From Chelonoidis abingdonii (taxonomy: Eukaryota; Chordata; Testudines; Testudinidae), in contig NC_133771.1 in assembly GCF_003597395.2 (NCBI RefSeq), positions 46,589,773 to 46,653,772 of the forward strand: a stretch of 64,000 bases of DNA, given 5' to 3'. Positions 41,801 to 47,790 of this stretch are shown here, in pieces. Within the stretch, counting starts at the first letter, position 1. Each line of letters begins with the position of its first letter. Under the pieces are notes generated by a model. It had not been told where the DNA came from. It did not search any database and saw only the letters and a list, made by a program, of their open reading frames with translations. The position numbers and the translations under genes are program-made.

Positions 41801-44800
41801 TGGTTTTGGAATTCTTCTGCTGCTCTTGCATGCCAGGCCAGGATGAAGCAGCAATGCCAGCCACAATAATTTAATGAGCACTGTTGACAAATTAGCACCT
41901 CCTGTGAAGGGATTTCTCTTTCCCTCAATTCTCTCCCTCCCCCCTACCCCCCGCCCAGCCAGAAGGGGTTGATCTGACTACTTTGGTGCTGATTCAGATT
42001 ATGTTTGAGTGAGCTGATGGGGCTATGTGGTGTGTTACTCTGATGATCCCTTCTCTAGAGGTTGTTATTCAGCAATGTTGCAGACCCTGGCCCTAATCCA
42101 GATCTTCTATATCACGTTATCTCCTTGTATATGTCCAATTCTATAATGTGACTATGATGCAGAAAGTAGCATTTCATTGCACTCTATACTGGCTTTCAGC
42201 CAAAGCTATTAAAAAATAAAGCAATAAATGTGGCATAAGGCTGTTGTATAAAAGGTGTGGTAAAACTTGTCAAATAAAATGCATGTATTCTGTGCTCTTC
42301 ACTGAGCAGTCATGATTTACTGTGAGGAGTGGTTGTGAATCAAATAAGAAAAAATGCAGTGAACTTTTCAAAACCCCAAATACTGTAATACTAAATAATA
42401 TATAATATGTATAGCTCTTGAGAGTATTAATGTTTAGAATTGTGGACTGTGAGTGGACCCGGTTGTCTGTTTTATACATAGCTCAATGCTGACAAAGAAC
42501 TTGTTTATAGTTGGAGCAAAGGAGTTTTCAGTGTAAGTAGTGATCAAATCAGTGCTGCTATTTATTTTGCTTGGTAAGTTTTTATAAAGAAATAGATACT
42601 AATGCATCTGTTGCATGGTTGCATGCATGTTTAAAAAAACAAATGCAAAAGGAGGATCAATGGTAAGATAATTGTACTTTTGAAAAAGAAACCCAGTTTT
42701 TAAAGGTAACTCTCTCTGCATGTAAGGCTATGGGAACTTTATGGAGATTATGCTGTCAGACTCCAAGGGCAGGCTCGGGATGGAATGTGTGAAGTGGGTA
42801 TGTAAGCAGGCATCTTAGTGAGACATTACTCCTGGAAACTGTCTGCTCAGTCATCTCCAGGGTTGGCTGCTACATGTGCACTTGAAAGAAGAAGGGCAGT
42901 TTAGCGGAAAAAATGTCAGTTGGAAATGAATTGGGAAAGCCCCCACTTGCTGCTCCAACTAGCCATATACCTAAATTGCGATACTAGTTGATGCACAACA
43001 TGAGCCAGATGGTAAATACTCAGTCTCATTTTTGTATTGTAGAATTGCAAAAGAAACATTCTGCTACTGTTTGGCTGGGTTCATCTTTCTGTACAGTTTC
43101 ATTCTTGTTTCGTCTTGAAAATTGGAATTTTGCAATTGTAGAATAATGACAGCCTTTGCTTTAAGCTTGTGGGAGAATGCAATTTAAAAACATTTTTCTG
43201 GGATTTATCTACATGACTTACATTAATAAATTGCACCGTTGCTTGGAAATTTTGCCCCAAAACATACACTGCTGATGTCTCAAACTGGGGAGAAAAAGGT
43301 ATTTTCTTTTTGCATTCTGCCAGTACTCTTCTGCTTAACAAATATGTAACTGGTAGTTGGAAACGTGTAAGTGAAAACAGATGCGTTACTTAGGAAAGGA
43401 ATGTAGTCCTTAGATTTGAAAGTCAGAAGCATCTGTTGGATACTGCAAAATACAAAACATTAACTGACTAATTCTATAATAGGAATAGTAACTACTGCAT
43501 AAGCCTGGGCATTTAAAACTTTAGTGGTGTATCTTAATTGTCACCATCTTCTTCCCCTGCACTGGTTTAAAGTTGAAATGTACACATGATTATTTGGCTC
43601 TCCACTCACCCATTTCAAAACAAATAGGATAAACAAATACCATGTTACAATAGGTAAACTGATCCTTTGGGGGATGTCCAGAAGGATTGCTCCGTTCGGG
43701 TATGTCTATACAGCAAAGAAAAACCTGTGGCTGGCCCTTACCAGCCAGCTCTGGCTCACAGGGCTCAGGATGTGGGGTTGTGTCATTGCTCTAGGACCCC
43801 AGAGAGTCATAGAGTCGAGGCTCCAGCCTGAACCCAGAAGTCTACACAGTAATGAAACAGCCTTGCAGCCTGAACCCTGTGAACCCAAGTCAGCTAGCAC
43901 GGGCCAGTCGCTGGTTTTTCTTTGCTGTGTAGACATACCATTAATGCGCAATATTGCATAGTTGCGTTGGATCCACTGTAGCATCAGTTTTTGGCTATTG
44001 CTAGATGCTTGATGGTATCTGATTCCTTATTCACAGTTTCCTTCTAATTTAATTTCTAATCAGTTAACAGAAAGGTGTATCTGTTTATAAATCACTTAAA
44101 ATGGTTTAGGTATTGTATTTACAGTGATAACATCAGTTATTAACATGGTTCTCTGCAAAGAATATGGTACCACGAAATAAGACACAATGTGTAGCAATTA
44201 TAGGCCAAATTCTCCTCTTATTTACACAAAAGCATAAACAGTCCTATGCAACTAATTGTCTTCCCATTGTGTTTGTCTGTTAACCAGATACAGTGTACGT
44301 TTCCCAGGCTGTTCCATTCATACAGTCCAGTGTTCATTCAGAAACATAACATTTCCTTTGGTTAATAGATTAAAGGGGGAAATGTGAAATTGTTTTAGGA
44401 TGTGCAATACACTTGGAACAAAGCCTGTAAAGTTAATTTACGTTAGAAGCCTGTGAAACAATTTTAGATCATTTTAATTTCACTTCAGAAATAAAAAGAT
44501 GCCATGTCTCAATTATGCTTTCCTGAAAAAAATAATTTTTTAGAAGAACAAAAGACTTGAGAAAGGTATTAAGTTCAATGTAATTGCTGAAGAAGAAGAA
44601 ATTGCAGTGAATTTGTTACAATTTTCTCTCCGTGTTCTATTAAACTTTTAATAGGATTTAAAATACTATTGATCATTGAAGAGTTTTCATTAATAATATG
44701 AAATATTAATGAAGTAGCATGTAGTATGGTTTGTGTTAGAATGAAAAAACAGCAAGTAAGGTAGGTTAAGCACTTTAAGGCTTACTGTTTGCTTTTCACA

Positions 44801-47318
44801 TCCTTAGACCAGGTGAGACTAGCAAAGTGAGTGTCAACAGAAGTTGACTTTCTGAGGTGCTCTTTGTAGATATAACAGAAAACATAAAGAGCAAGTGTTA
44901 AAGCAATGAAAAGGTAGGTCATTCTACAGGATGTTTAGCTGTTAAATGTAGAAAGAAACAGTTCTAAATCTGCACTGTACTACTATGGAAACATTTTCAG
45001 AACTCAAAGAAATACTTCAATTTATGTCCTCTTTAAAAACAAACAAACAAAAAACCTACCTGATGAATTCTCAGTGTTGGATTTGCTTACCTATTCTTTT
45101 TTAAAAGGATTTCCCAGAGATTGACAGGAAAAAGAGTAGTTTGACTAAGAGTGGTGGAATTATCTTACAGGTTTTTGCTTTACCTGATGTCGCTTAATTA
45201 AGCAAATACAATATTAATAACTGGCATTTAGCACAGAACTCTTCTGTGCGCCTTTAATATTTATTTTATGAAATGGCTTATCAACTGAATAGATTAGACT
45301 GTTTTACTTTGTATATTTTCATCTTGCCTTGCACATCTGTTACTTTTGTTCTTCAACATTGCAATGGAAAATACTGCTAAATTAATAAATATGAATGTAC
45401 GGAGGGAAATATTTTTTCTTATGAAATAGGAAGTTAAAGAAAAAGAGTAGTTAATGGCTATATATTTAAGATGTAACTTACAAACTGGGATGCCTAAAAT
45501 ATTAAGCACCTTAAGCCCCTAGAAGAGAGCTTGTGATTTAGGGGCCTGCATAGAATCATCCAAGTTTCCAAATTATGGACAGAGTCGAAGGCCAACTTTC
45601 ATATATGAAAGTACACATTGCTTTATATTTTGAAAATATGGCTGTTAAGTTTTACACATGCAAATACACTTAGCTGGTTTCACAGGATACATCATATTGT
45701 GTATCTGTGTACCTGCTGGGAGGAAGTGAATCCTAATGAGAAAATAATGATAATTCATTACAAAGGTTAAAATAAAGAAAAAAGTTTGTTTATATTTGAG
45801 AGTCACTAACATACTGGACTAGTAATGAGCTACTTTCTACTTTTGTTTACAATTCAGAACCATTTTTATGCTGTCATTGAAGCATATGAAGAAAAGTATT
45901 TGCAGCATTATATTATGGTGATTATGTTAAAGCATCATAATACTTTTTGCTTAGAATATAGGCATAGTAGTGTGAAATAGATTCAGGATTAGAGCTATAC
46001 TGTGCAACTAAACTATTTTTCCTGTACGAAGATTAAAATGTTACAACTGCTGGTGTAACTCAAGCTAAAGTCAAAATTTAACATACTGTTTTTAATATTT
46101 TAGGAATGTCAGTAAGTTTCTGTAAAAATGTAATTGTTTGTGTGGAATTGAATGTAATTGTACTCTCTTAACATTAATAACGTTTATCAGTGAATTATTT
46201 ACTTGCCTTTCCGTTATTCATGTAGAAATATATAAATATTCCCTTGTGTGTACACGTGCATCTGTGTATGCATGCACACACATGTATTCCCTCAATTATA
46301 ACAGGTTGTTTTGTAGGAATTATGAGGACAGAGAGATACTTTGTTTATTAGTAGAAACAACATTTTGTTTCTGCTTTTTCCTTTGTAAACTCTGTATTTG
46401 AGTGGAAGAGTTGCAGGATTCAAAGGACTTTAGTTAGCAGAGCTTTCTTGAAATTGTCATTTCCCTAGGTTAATTTCACTACAAATCAGTCCCTGGAGAT
46501 AGTCAAAGTAGCATTTGTAGATTTAGACACAGAATTCTTGCTAATCTTGAGTCTCATACTTAAACCTCTGTACAATGTGCTGAAAATGATTCCATGTAAC
46601 TAAACTAATCTCTTTTAAATAGAGATAAGCTAGCCACTGTCAGTTGTTTGTAAATAGCTGATCGTTTTTCCTATTACTGTCACTGTTTCATGTATGACTT
46701 TTCACATGTATGCCTGAAGCCAGTATATATAACTGCTAGTAACTGTTGTCATTAAATTTGAATTGCTTGCAAGCTGAACAGCATATGTGTTCTGCAGAAT
46801 AATGCAGCTCTGGCTCCCCTTCTACTTGTTGTATAACGATCCCTGGCTTCAAAATGAGCTTTTGATTGAACCTCTTCATTTGCAAACTTAGCCTAGGAAA
46901 TACATAGTTTGGTGACAATTTTGTGAAATCAGAGACTTACAGAAGTGGAAAAAGAAGCATTAGTAAAAGTATATAAACATATTCCTGTAAGTCATACCCT
47001 GTGTTTAGAATAGAAATGATATTGTCTTACCTTCATTAGCCACTGAGTGTTGTTTTCCATGATGTTTTCAAGTAGTTGCAGTCTTTGTACTGAATCATCA
47101 TAATCTAGTGGTGCGTCCCTCTGCACTGCATTAGACACATAAGAGCTAGAAGAAGAACGGCAGTTGTCCATCTCAGGCAATAGAAAGGTATAGCTGCATG
47201 ACCCATGCTGAACCTGATACTGCTTCTTGCCGATAGTCTCCATGCTTTTACGAAAGGAGCTATACCCTGAAGCTAAAACAAGATTACAGCTCAAAATAAA
47301 GTAAACAGCCAGCCACAT
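2731..47318 (-). CDS. ANGPT2: Angiopoietin-2, partial gene (coding exons 1-5)
   Basis: Secreted glycoprotein ligand of the endothelial receptor TIE2 (TEK), made mainly by endothelium; in the family it acts as a context-dependent antagonist or partial agonist in vessel remodelling. Five exons on the minus strand join in phase: 288 + 156 + 122 + 233 + 131 = 930 nt, or 310 codons with no stop. Order: signal peptide, N-terminal clustering region with two cysteines, long coiled coil with several N-glycosylation sequons, then the start of the fibrinogen-like domain. Family length is about 496 residues, so roughly 185 C-terminal residues (several exons) should lie left of position 1. The sequence matches ANGPT2 rather than ANGPT1: [46 protein letters not shown]. 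Introns in window order: intron 5 (from 2730 leftwards), 4 (2862-5772), 3 (6006-12923), 2 (13046-20708), 1 (20865-47030, 26 kb). Confidence 0.95.
2862..5772. other. ANGPT2 intron 4, no element recognised
   Basis: AT-rich intronic sequence. A more GC-rich stretch at about 4930-5490 has overlapping open frames on both strands but no recognisable protein or terminal repeats. No exon, RNA gene or complete repeat was identified. Confidence 0.6.
5773..6005 (-). CDS. ANGPT2: ANGPT2 coding exon 4: end of coiled coil
   Basis: Completes Ser189 and encodes residues 190-266 plus one base of codon 267: [18 protein letters not shown], then [18 protein letters not shown] and [15 protein letters not shown]. 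This is the C-terminal half of the coiled coil, with a sequon at NNS. The acceptor is TTATTAG above 6005; the donor is CCAAACT then gtaagt at 5772. The intron-phase arithmetic (1 + 231 + 1 nt) agrees with exons 3 and 5. The end of the exon and start of exon 5 form the linker between coiled coil and fibrinogen-like domain. Confidence 0.95.
6006..7562. other. ANGPT2 intron 3, left part, no element recognised
   Basis: AT-rich sequence with a short GT/GTTT simple tract at about 6793-6822. A small frame on the minus strand at 7316-7531 has no recognisable features. The stretch 7250-7560 may be diverged sequence of the LINE that follows, but this could not be shown. Confidence 0.5.
7563..7883 (+). 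mobile_element. R2-type LINE fragment: restriction-like endonuclease domain
   Basis: The frame of 106 residues contains [15 protein letters not shown], then [20 protein letters not shown] and [12 protein letters not shown]. This resembles the C-terminal restriction-like endonuclease of R2-group non-LTR retrotransposons: Arg54-Pro55-Asp56, a 14-residue gap, then Asp71 in the MVDV strand fits the PD-(D/E)-type active site, with a histidine (His22) upstream. Only this domain is seen; the RT is missing, so it is a truncated relic. The reading frame is uninterrupted through the domain. Which R2-group clade it belongs to cannot be told from this piece. Confidence 0.7.
7906..8165. repeat. MITE-like segment and old interspersed repeat
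   Basis: Positions 7911-8049 run from TTTACACTTAAACTGCTACAG to GCTACTGTAAATTCCCAGTG, an imperfect inverted arrangement typical of small turtle MITEs. Positions 8060-8165 carry AAGTCAGTGGGACT and TTAGGCACTTTTGAAA words, an old sauropsid interspersed repeat also seen around 63420-63600. Both calls rest on motif recognition. Confidence 0.35.
8790..9960 (-). pseudogene. Relic of a multicopy, mobile-like protein family of unknown class
   Basis: Several minus-strand frames, shifted and broken by stops, can be read in order from about 9740 down to 8800. They show [11 protein letters not shown], then a low-similarity middle section, [20 protein letters not shown] with [14 protein letters not shown], and finally a C-terminal part including [16 protein letters not shown]. 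The order and motifs match a family of repetitive uncharacterised proteins found in many animal genomes, where copies are numerous and behave like mobile DNA. I cannot assign an element class or function. No intact start-to-stop frame remains, and no terminal repeats were found between 8700 and 10000. It lies in ANGPT2 intron 3 on the gene's own strand. Confidence 0.55.
10265..10917 (-). mobile_element. Penelope-like element, 3' part with GIY-YIG domain start
   Basis: On the minus strand a short frame at 10780-10920 reads [20 protein letters not shown] followed by KCPN, the opening Y-[LV]-I-x-C-x-x-C of the GIY-YIG endonuclease of Penelope-like retroelements. Toward the lower coordinates comes the 3' region with GGTCCAATAAAAGATATTAC on the minus strand (plus-strand GGTAATATCTTTTATTGGACC), then a terminus with GCAGTGTTGTAGTGTTG on the plus strand near 10267. 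The same terminus occurs at the end of a second copy near 29800 in the opposite orientation. The element is interrupted at 10918 by a CR1 insertion and seems to resume at 11799. Confidence 0.65.
10918..10952. repeat. Perfect 14-bp inverted repeat at a transposon junction
   Basis: Left arm TTTTTCCAATGTGC (10918-10931), seven-base spacer AGATAAT, right arm GCACATTGGAAAAA (10939-10952). The right arm is CR1 coding sequence (QIMHIGKNN frame), so the left arm looks like an inverted copy of the CR1 5' end produced during insertion into the Penelope-like element. Confidence 0.85.
10932..11798 (+). mobile_element. CR1 LINE fragment inserted in a Penelope-like element
   Basis: The frame at 10928-11338 reads [38 protein letters not shown] and [20 protein letters not shown], the C-terminal part of CR1 ORF2. 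The remainder, to 11798, is degraded CR1 coding sequence and a 3' UTR ending CTGGGCTAGATGACCTTAGTCTGACCAGTATGGC, with a TTCTTATG tandem tail. It represents a different CR1 subfamily from the copy at 1-870, judging by this tail. Penelope-like sequence resumes directly after it. Confidence 0.88.
11799..11880 (-). mobile_element. Penelope-like element, displaced remainder
   Basis: Short stretch with CAGTTGGTGTGTCCTGGTCTG, a motif I recognise from the same Penelope-like family upstream of its GIY-YIG region. It is separated from the 10265-10917 part by the CR1 insertion and ends by about 11880. Short and diverged, hence the low confidence. Confidence 0.45.
12022..12345 (-). mobile_element. CR1-type 3' end, inverted
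   Basis: Begins AATCATAGACTCATAGGTCAGAAGGGACC, the reverse complement of a CR1 3' tail, continues with AGTCTGACCTCCTGCACAAAGCAGG and ends in the CCAAATATGGCGATCAG and ACCCTGAGCATGTGGGCAAGA words of a common sauropsid CR1-derived repeat. No coding frame is expected in this part. The minus-strand frame at 12122-12340 is incidental. Confidence 0.7.
12924..13045 (-). CDS. ANGPT2: ANGPT2 coding exon 3: coiled coil
   Basis: Encodes residues 149-188 plus two bases of codon 189, from [18 protein letters not shown] to [12 protein letters not shown]. It continues the heptad-rich coiled coil and carries an N-glycosylation sequon at Asn151 (NQT). The acceptor is ATTTAG above 13045; the donor is AACAG then gtaaga at 12923. 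The split codon AG|C completes as serine with exon 4. The frame from its methionine-free start is too short to stand out alone, so the exon was identified from its protein match and flanking splice sites. A (TAAAA)n-like simple repeat lies immediately upstream of the acceptor in intron 2. Confidence 0.94.
13209..13252. repeat. Compound microsatellite (TA)n (CA)n (CT)n
   Basis: Consecutive dinucleotide tracts ATATATATATA, CACACACACACA and CTCTCTCTCTCT in intron 2, about 160 bases from the exon 3 acceptor. Confidence 0.95.
13490..14165. repeat. GC-rich interspersed repeat
   Basis: Sharply bounded GC-rich segment in AT-rich intron 2. It starts with GGGGGGATTCAGAGTGACTG and ends with CCCTGCAGAATTTTTAGGTGCAGAATTTAAAATT TTGGGAGACAGAATTCCCTC. 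The overlapping open frames (up to 214 residues at 13491-14135) are proline- and arginine-rich with no conserved motif and are attributed to base composition. I recall similar sequence as an interspersed repeat in turtles but cannot name it. From 14166 to 15770 no feature was recognised. Confidence 0.45.
15771..15976 (+). repeat. 5' LTR of gypsy element
   Basis: Begins TGTGGTATATAGATGTTGCT and ends CTTGGTTGTTGCAACA. Aligns through its full length with 20031-20239. LTR length of about 206 bases is short even for this group. Differences between the two LTRs (about 10 percent by eye) suggest an old insertion. Confidence 0.9.
16030..16735 (+). pseudogene. Gypsy gag remnant with zinc-knuckle trace
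   Basis: The plus frame at 15940-16200 contains [20 protein letters not shown] followed by [17 protein letters not shown], typical of the gag capsid region of animal gypsy elements. A zinc knuckle can be traced at 16691-16731: Cys-Asn-His-Cys in one frame, then Gly-His-Phe and a cysteine in the next frame, so it is broken by a one-base shift. Sequence between the two is rearranged and has stops. Confidence 0.6.
16855..16925 (+). pseudogene. Gypsy aspartic-protease remnant
   Basis: Frame 16672-16926 ends with [17 protein letters not shown], a retroelement protease active-site segment in which the usual Asp-Thr-Gly/Ala-Ser reads Asp-Thr-Ala-Ser. Only this motif is recognisable. Confidence 0.55.
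17360..18560 (+). pseudogene. Gypsy reverse transcriptase and RNase H, frameshifted
   Basis: Motifs can be followed in order across several frames: [18 protein letters not shown] (RT palm aspartate), [28 protein letters not shown] (YxDD catalytic box at 17707-17727), then the RT connection [20 protein letters not shown] at about 17934, and RNase H with [34 protein letters not shown] and the chromatin-end [19 protein letters not shown]. The stretch 17934-18455 is open for 173 residues; earlier parts are interrupted by stops and shifts. Confidence 0.88.
18750..19320 (+). pseudogene. Gypsy integrase remnant
   Basis: An HHCC zinc-binding region is traceable ([14 protein letters not shown], then [14 protein letters not shown]), followed by core pieces including [15 protein letters not shown] and [20 protein letters not shown] with [13 protein letters not shown], carrying aspartates and the late glutamate region of a DDE integrase. 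Frames shift repeatedly. A hexamer tandem (TTCCTG) of four to five units occurs at about 18968-18992, in the linker. Confidence 0.8.
20031..20239 (+). repeat. 3' LTR of gypsy element
   Basis: Begins TTTGGTGTATAGATGTTGCT and ends CCTGGTTGATACAACA, homologous to 15771-15976. The terminal TG has changed to TT. It carries AATAAAGTCCTGTTGAAG, a possible polyadenylation signal, near 20190. Confidence 0.9.
20709..20864 (-). CDS. ANGPT2: ANGPT2 coding exon 2: start of coiled coil
   Basis: Encodes residues 97-148, beginning [18 protein letters not shown] and ending [10 protein letters not shown]. It is the first part of the central coiled coil that oligomerises angiopoietins. N-glycosylation sequons are visible at Asn119 (NQT) and Asn133 (NQT). 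The acceptor is CCCCATATAG just above 20864 and the donor is CAA then gtaagt at 20708; both junctions are phase 0. The exon-side donor bases are AA, not the usual AG, but the intron side gtaagt is optimal. The exon is 156 nt, exactly 52 codons. It lies alone between a 26 kb intron 1 and a 7.7 kb intron 2. Confidence 0.95.
20998..21303. mobile_element. MITE, family A copy 1, with tandem palindromes
   Basis: One end reads AGGATACGCCCAGATCGGCG, the other GCTAGTGTAGCCCAGGCCTT. It shares GGGGATTGATTTAT and AAATCGATCCCC words with the copies at 26298-26582 and 63612-63838. Inside are two tandem copies (43-base period) of a palindrome: 21187-21199 with 21205-21217 (perfect ACTTCAGCTACAC arms, loop TATTC), and 21230-21242 with 21248-21260 (imperfect). 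No coding capacity. Confidence 0.65.
21304..21500. repeat. MITE-like fragment
   Basis: Carries TTGTGTAGACCTATTCTGGCC and CCTTGTCTATACTAGCGCTCCC, the terminal motif of the GTCTACACT group, next to family A copy 1. Related wording occurs at 26150-26300, so the two MITE clusters may share a second element type. From 21501 to 25552 (intron 1) no feature was recognised beyond short A and AT-rich tracts. Confidence 0.35.
25553..25744. repeat. Turtle interspersed repeat, head-to-head palindrome
   Basis: Two arms of about 56 bases face each other: 25595-25651 (AGAGTCTTGTGGCACC, then CAGACGTTTTGGAGCATGAG) and 25681-25736 (GCTCATGCTCCAAAACATCT, then TGCCACAAGACTCTT), about 93 percent complementary, around a spacer containing GTGGGTGAATACCCAC. 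I recognise both arms as one common sauropsid repeat in opposite orientation. The flank AAGTATCAGAGGGGTAGCCG is its usual terminus. Confidence 0.7.
26298..26582. mobile_element. MITE, family A copy 2 (inverted relative to copy 1)
   Basis: Begins CCTGGTCTACACTGGGTGGAG, contains AACTTCAGCTATGTGAATAACGTAGCTGAAGT (palindrome arms around a short spacer), TTAGATCGACTTACC, the CACCACGGTGA word and ATAAATCGACCCCCG, and ends CGCCGATCTGGATAGACGTACGC. Same family as 20998-21303 and 63612-63838. Confidence 0.7.
26586..26842. mobile_element. MITE, family B
   Basis: Begins GGCTTTGTCTATACTACCAC and ends GTCTGTAGAGTAAACATAGCC, an imperfect inverted pair. Internal inverted words: CACTTTTGTCAGT near 26602 with ACTGACAAAAGTG near 26670, and GACCTTACAGC near 26771 with GCTGTAAGGTC near 26810. 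It abuts family A copy 2. From 26843 to 27334 nothing was recognised. Confidence 0.6.
27335..27575. mobile_element. MITE, further copy of the GTCTACACT group
   Basis: Starts near GGACTCGTCTGTAGCACAGTAG and ends AAGTGTAGATTTGGCCTAAC. Contains CCAGTACAGCTATACCAGCAAACTC, TATAGTTTATACTGG and AAACTATACC, wording typical of a small turtle element with repeated TATACC. No open frame of interest. Confidence 0.45.
27889..28630 (+). mobile_element. Solo LTR-like repeat
   Basis: Begins TGTGACACATTCTATATTTTTG; carries a TATA-like ATATATAAATGGG near 28347 and the conserved stretches AATCCCCTAGCTACCACCTG and GAGCTGGAACAAGGGCTGTACC. I recognise these as a dispersed long-terminal-repeat-like family of turtles. 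It ends where a CR1 begins at about 28631. No internal genes accompany it. Assignment to an endogenous retrovirus group is not possible from this sequence. Confidence 0.5.
28631..29300 (+). mobile_element. CR1 LINE 3' fragment
   Basis: Homologous at the DNA level to 190-860: AAAGGACCTAAGGGTTACAG (CR1 DLGVTVD region), CCAGCAGATCGAGGGATGTGATC, GGTTACCTAGGGAGGTGATGGAATCTCC and a 3' end GGACTAGATGATCTCCTGAGGTCCC with CTATTCTATGATTG tail. Frames are broken by a deletion after CAAGAATTT and several indels, so it is older than the copy at 1-870. Confidence 0.9.
29301..29812 (-). mobile_element. Penelope-like element with RT motif and terminal repeat
   Basis: The minus frame 29347-29745 contains [19 protein letters not shown] and [16 protein letters not shown], the palm region and Y-[IV]-D-D box of Penelope-like RTs, here Tyr-Ile-Asp-Asp. 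At 29695-29812 there is the terminal sequence CACCATCAGAAGTTGATCCAGTAAAAGATATTAC and ATCCTGAGACCAACATGGCTACAACAACACTGC, the same terminus as in the copy at 10265 but inverted relative to the RT. An inverted terminal arrangement is known for this group. Only part of the RT remains. Confidence 0.75.
29813..34439. other. ANGPT2 intron 1, no element recognised
   Basis: 4.6 kb of AT-rich sequence with short simple tracts (A-rich near 30040, (AAAT)n near 32283). No exon, RNA gene or dated repeat recognised. Open frames are short and motif-free. Confidence 0.6.
34440..34863. other. GC-moderate unassigned stretch
   Basis: Open frames on both strands (34311-34631 plus, 34431-34739 minus) overlap each other and show no motif. 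May be part of an LTR or other repeat, but no ends were found. Confidence 0.35.
34864..37858. mobile_element. hAT-like DNA element interrupted by a nested element
   Basis: Left end CAGTGTTTCTCAAATGTG and the reverse complement of the right end, CAGTGGGTCCCAAACACTG, resemble hAT terminal repeats. Flanking octamers CTTTAGGG (34856-34863) and CTCTAATG (37859-37866) agree at 5 of 8 positions, a weak candidate target duplication. Own sequence is 34864-35853 plus 37835-37858; 35854-37834 is a nested Harbinger-like element. A GC-rich internal region (34950-35480) shows AGGAGGCTGG-type wording; no transposase was recognised. Confidence 0.5.
35854..37834 (-). mobile_element. Harbinger-like DNA transposon with Myb/SANT-like ORF relic
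   Basis: Terminal inverted repeats: left GTACGTCTACACTACGGGAT, right (reversed) CCTGGTCTACACTACGCGTT; both continue into ATTTTA and AAACCG words. Trinucleotide TGT flanks both sides (35851-35853 and 37835-37837), a candidate 3-bp duplication. The interior is GC-rich with CpG. On the minus strand [20 protein letters not shown] at about 37500-37620 and following basic sequence match, in degraded form, a Myb/SANT-like protein of a turtle Harbinger family. The intact frame at 37228-37674 drifts out of that register, and no DDE transposase was seen. From 37859 to 40269 nothing was recognised. Confidence 0.6.
40270..40907 (+). mobile_element. Solo LTR
   Basis: Starts TGTGACAGACCCAGTCCAGT and ends GAGGAACTTTGTCACA, with the TGTGACA/TGTCACA inverted ends of an LTR. 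Flanked by GTAA (40266-40269) and GTAG (40908-40911), a possible 4-bp target duplication with one mismatch. A TATA-like TTTAAAAAGG lies at about 40467, with GC-rich transcribed-like sequence after it. No internal region remains, consistent with LTR-LTR recombination. Confidence 0.65.
40908..43698. other. ANGPT2 intron 1, no element recognised
   Basis: AT-rich sequence with no motif-bearing frame. Short C-rich tract at 41936-41957. Confidence 0.55.
43699..43939. mobile_element. MITE with near-perfect 27-bp terminal inverted repeats
   Basis: Left GGTATGTCTATACAGCAAAG and right, reversed, GGTATGTCTACACAGCAAAG; both continue AAAAACC. One mismatch in about 27 bases. Interior has CAGCCTGAACCC repeated words near 43828 and 43868. 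Non-coding; overlapping frames on both strands reflect the inverted structure. Confidence 0.8.
43940..47030. other. ANGPT2 intron 1, promoter-proximal part
   Basis: 3.1 kb of AT-rich sequence directly downstream of exon 1 in the gene's direction. No repeat family or exon was recognised. Intronic enhancers are possible but nothing in the sequence singles one out. Confidence 0.5.
47031..47318 (-). CDS. ANGPT2: ANGPT2 coding exon 1: start codon, signal peptide, clustering region
   Basis: Encodes residues 1-96 from the ATG at 47318. Residues 1 to about 18 ([18 protein letters not shown]) form a hydrophobic signal peptide for secretion. The following segment is the N-terminal superclustering region, with Cys41 in HGSCSYTF and Cys53 in EMDNCRSS, which in the family make disulphide-linked multimers. 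An N-glycosylation sequon sits at Asn89-Asn90-Thr91 just before the exon end. The donor is clean: ATGAAG then gtaaga, a phase-0 junction after Met-Lys, joining exon 2 at Leu-Glu-Asn. The start is chosen because it gives the signal peptide and aligns with the known family start; the open frame running past the donor is intron read-through and is excluded. Confidence 0.96.
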
Positions 47319-47790
47319 TTTAATTGCTATGATAACCCAGCAAATCTAAAATACTGAAGTATTTTATTTTCAGTATTCTTAACAAGAGTCCAGATTATCT
47401 AGTTGACCTGCCCTGAAATTCAGTGCTTTACTGTCATGTGTAAAGTACTTGGAATGAGGGCTTGCCTTTTTTTTTTTTTTTTTTACTTTCTCGTTGCAAA
47501 CTTGGTAAAAAAGTGCTGTCTTCTCTCCGGCTGTGCCCTAAACTGTCAGATGCAAATAGAGAAACTATCCTGTCTCAGCTGCAAGTTCTGTGTTCGTTTT
47601 TAAAATAAGCTTTAATGTTTTCTTCTGCTTGTCTTTTGGCAAGATTTTACAGCTTCGGTATCTGAATCAATCACTTTCCTTTCCTTATATGATAAGTTGA
47701 TAAGAGTAGCCAGACATGTGTAGCTAAACTGCTCCTCCCTCCTGGCTTATCCGTTATCTTCCTGTAGGGGGGGTCACTTGCAAGGCAGCA
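47319..47790 (-). promoter_or_regulatory. ANGPT2: Candidate ANGPT2 5' UTR and promoter
   Basis: Region directly upstream of the start codon on the minus strand. Four GATA cores occur within 70 bases: TGATAAG at 47690-47696 and 47699-47705 on the plus strand, and TTATC (GATAA on the minus strand) at 47747-47751 and 47754-47758. An ETS core (GGAA on the minus strand, plus-strand TTCC at 47759-47762) abuts the last GATA site. A TATA-like ATATAAGG lies on the minus strand at about 47684-47691; if used, transcription would start near 47655 with about a 335-nt leader. ETS and GATA2 control of ANGPT2 in endothelium is established; use of these sites here is inferred. The poly-T run at 47466-47484 would be poly-A in the leader. 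Confidence 0.5.

Noticed and set aside
46992..47030. C-terminal extension of the exon 1 frame
   Set aside because: Read-through of the intron 1 donor (gtaaga); the correct protein continues at exon 2.
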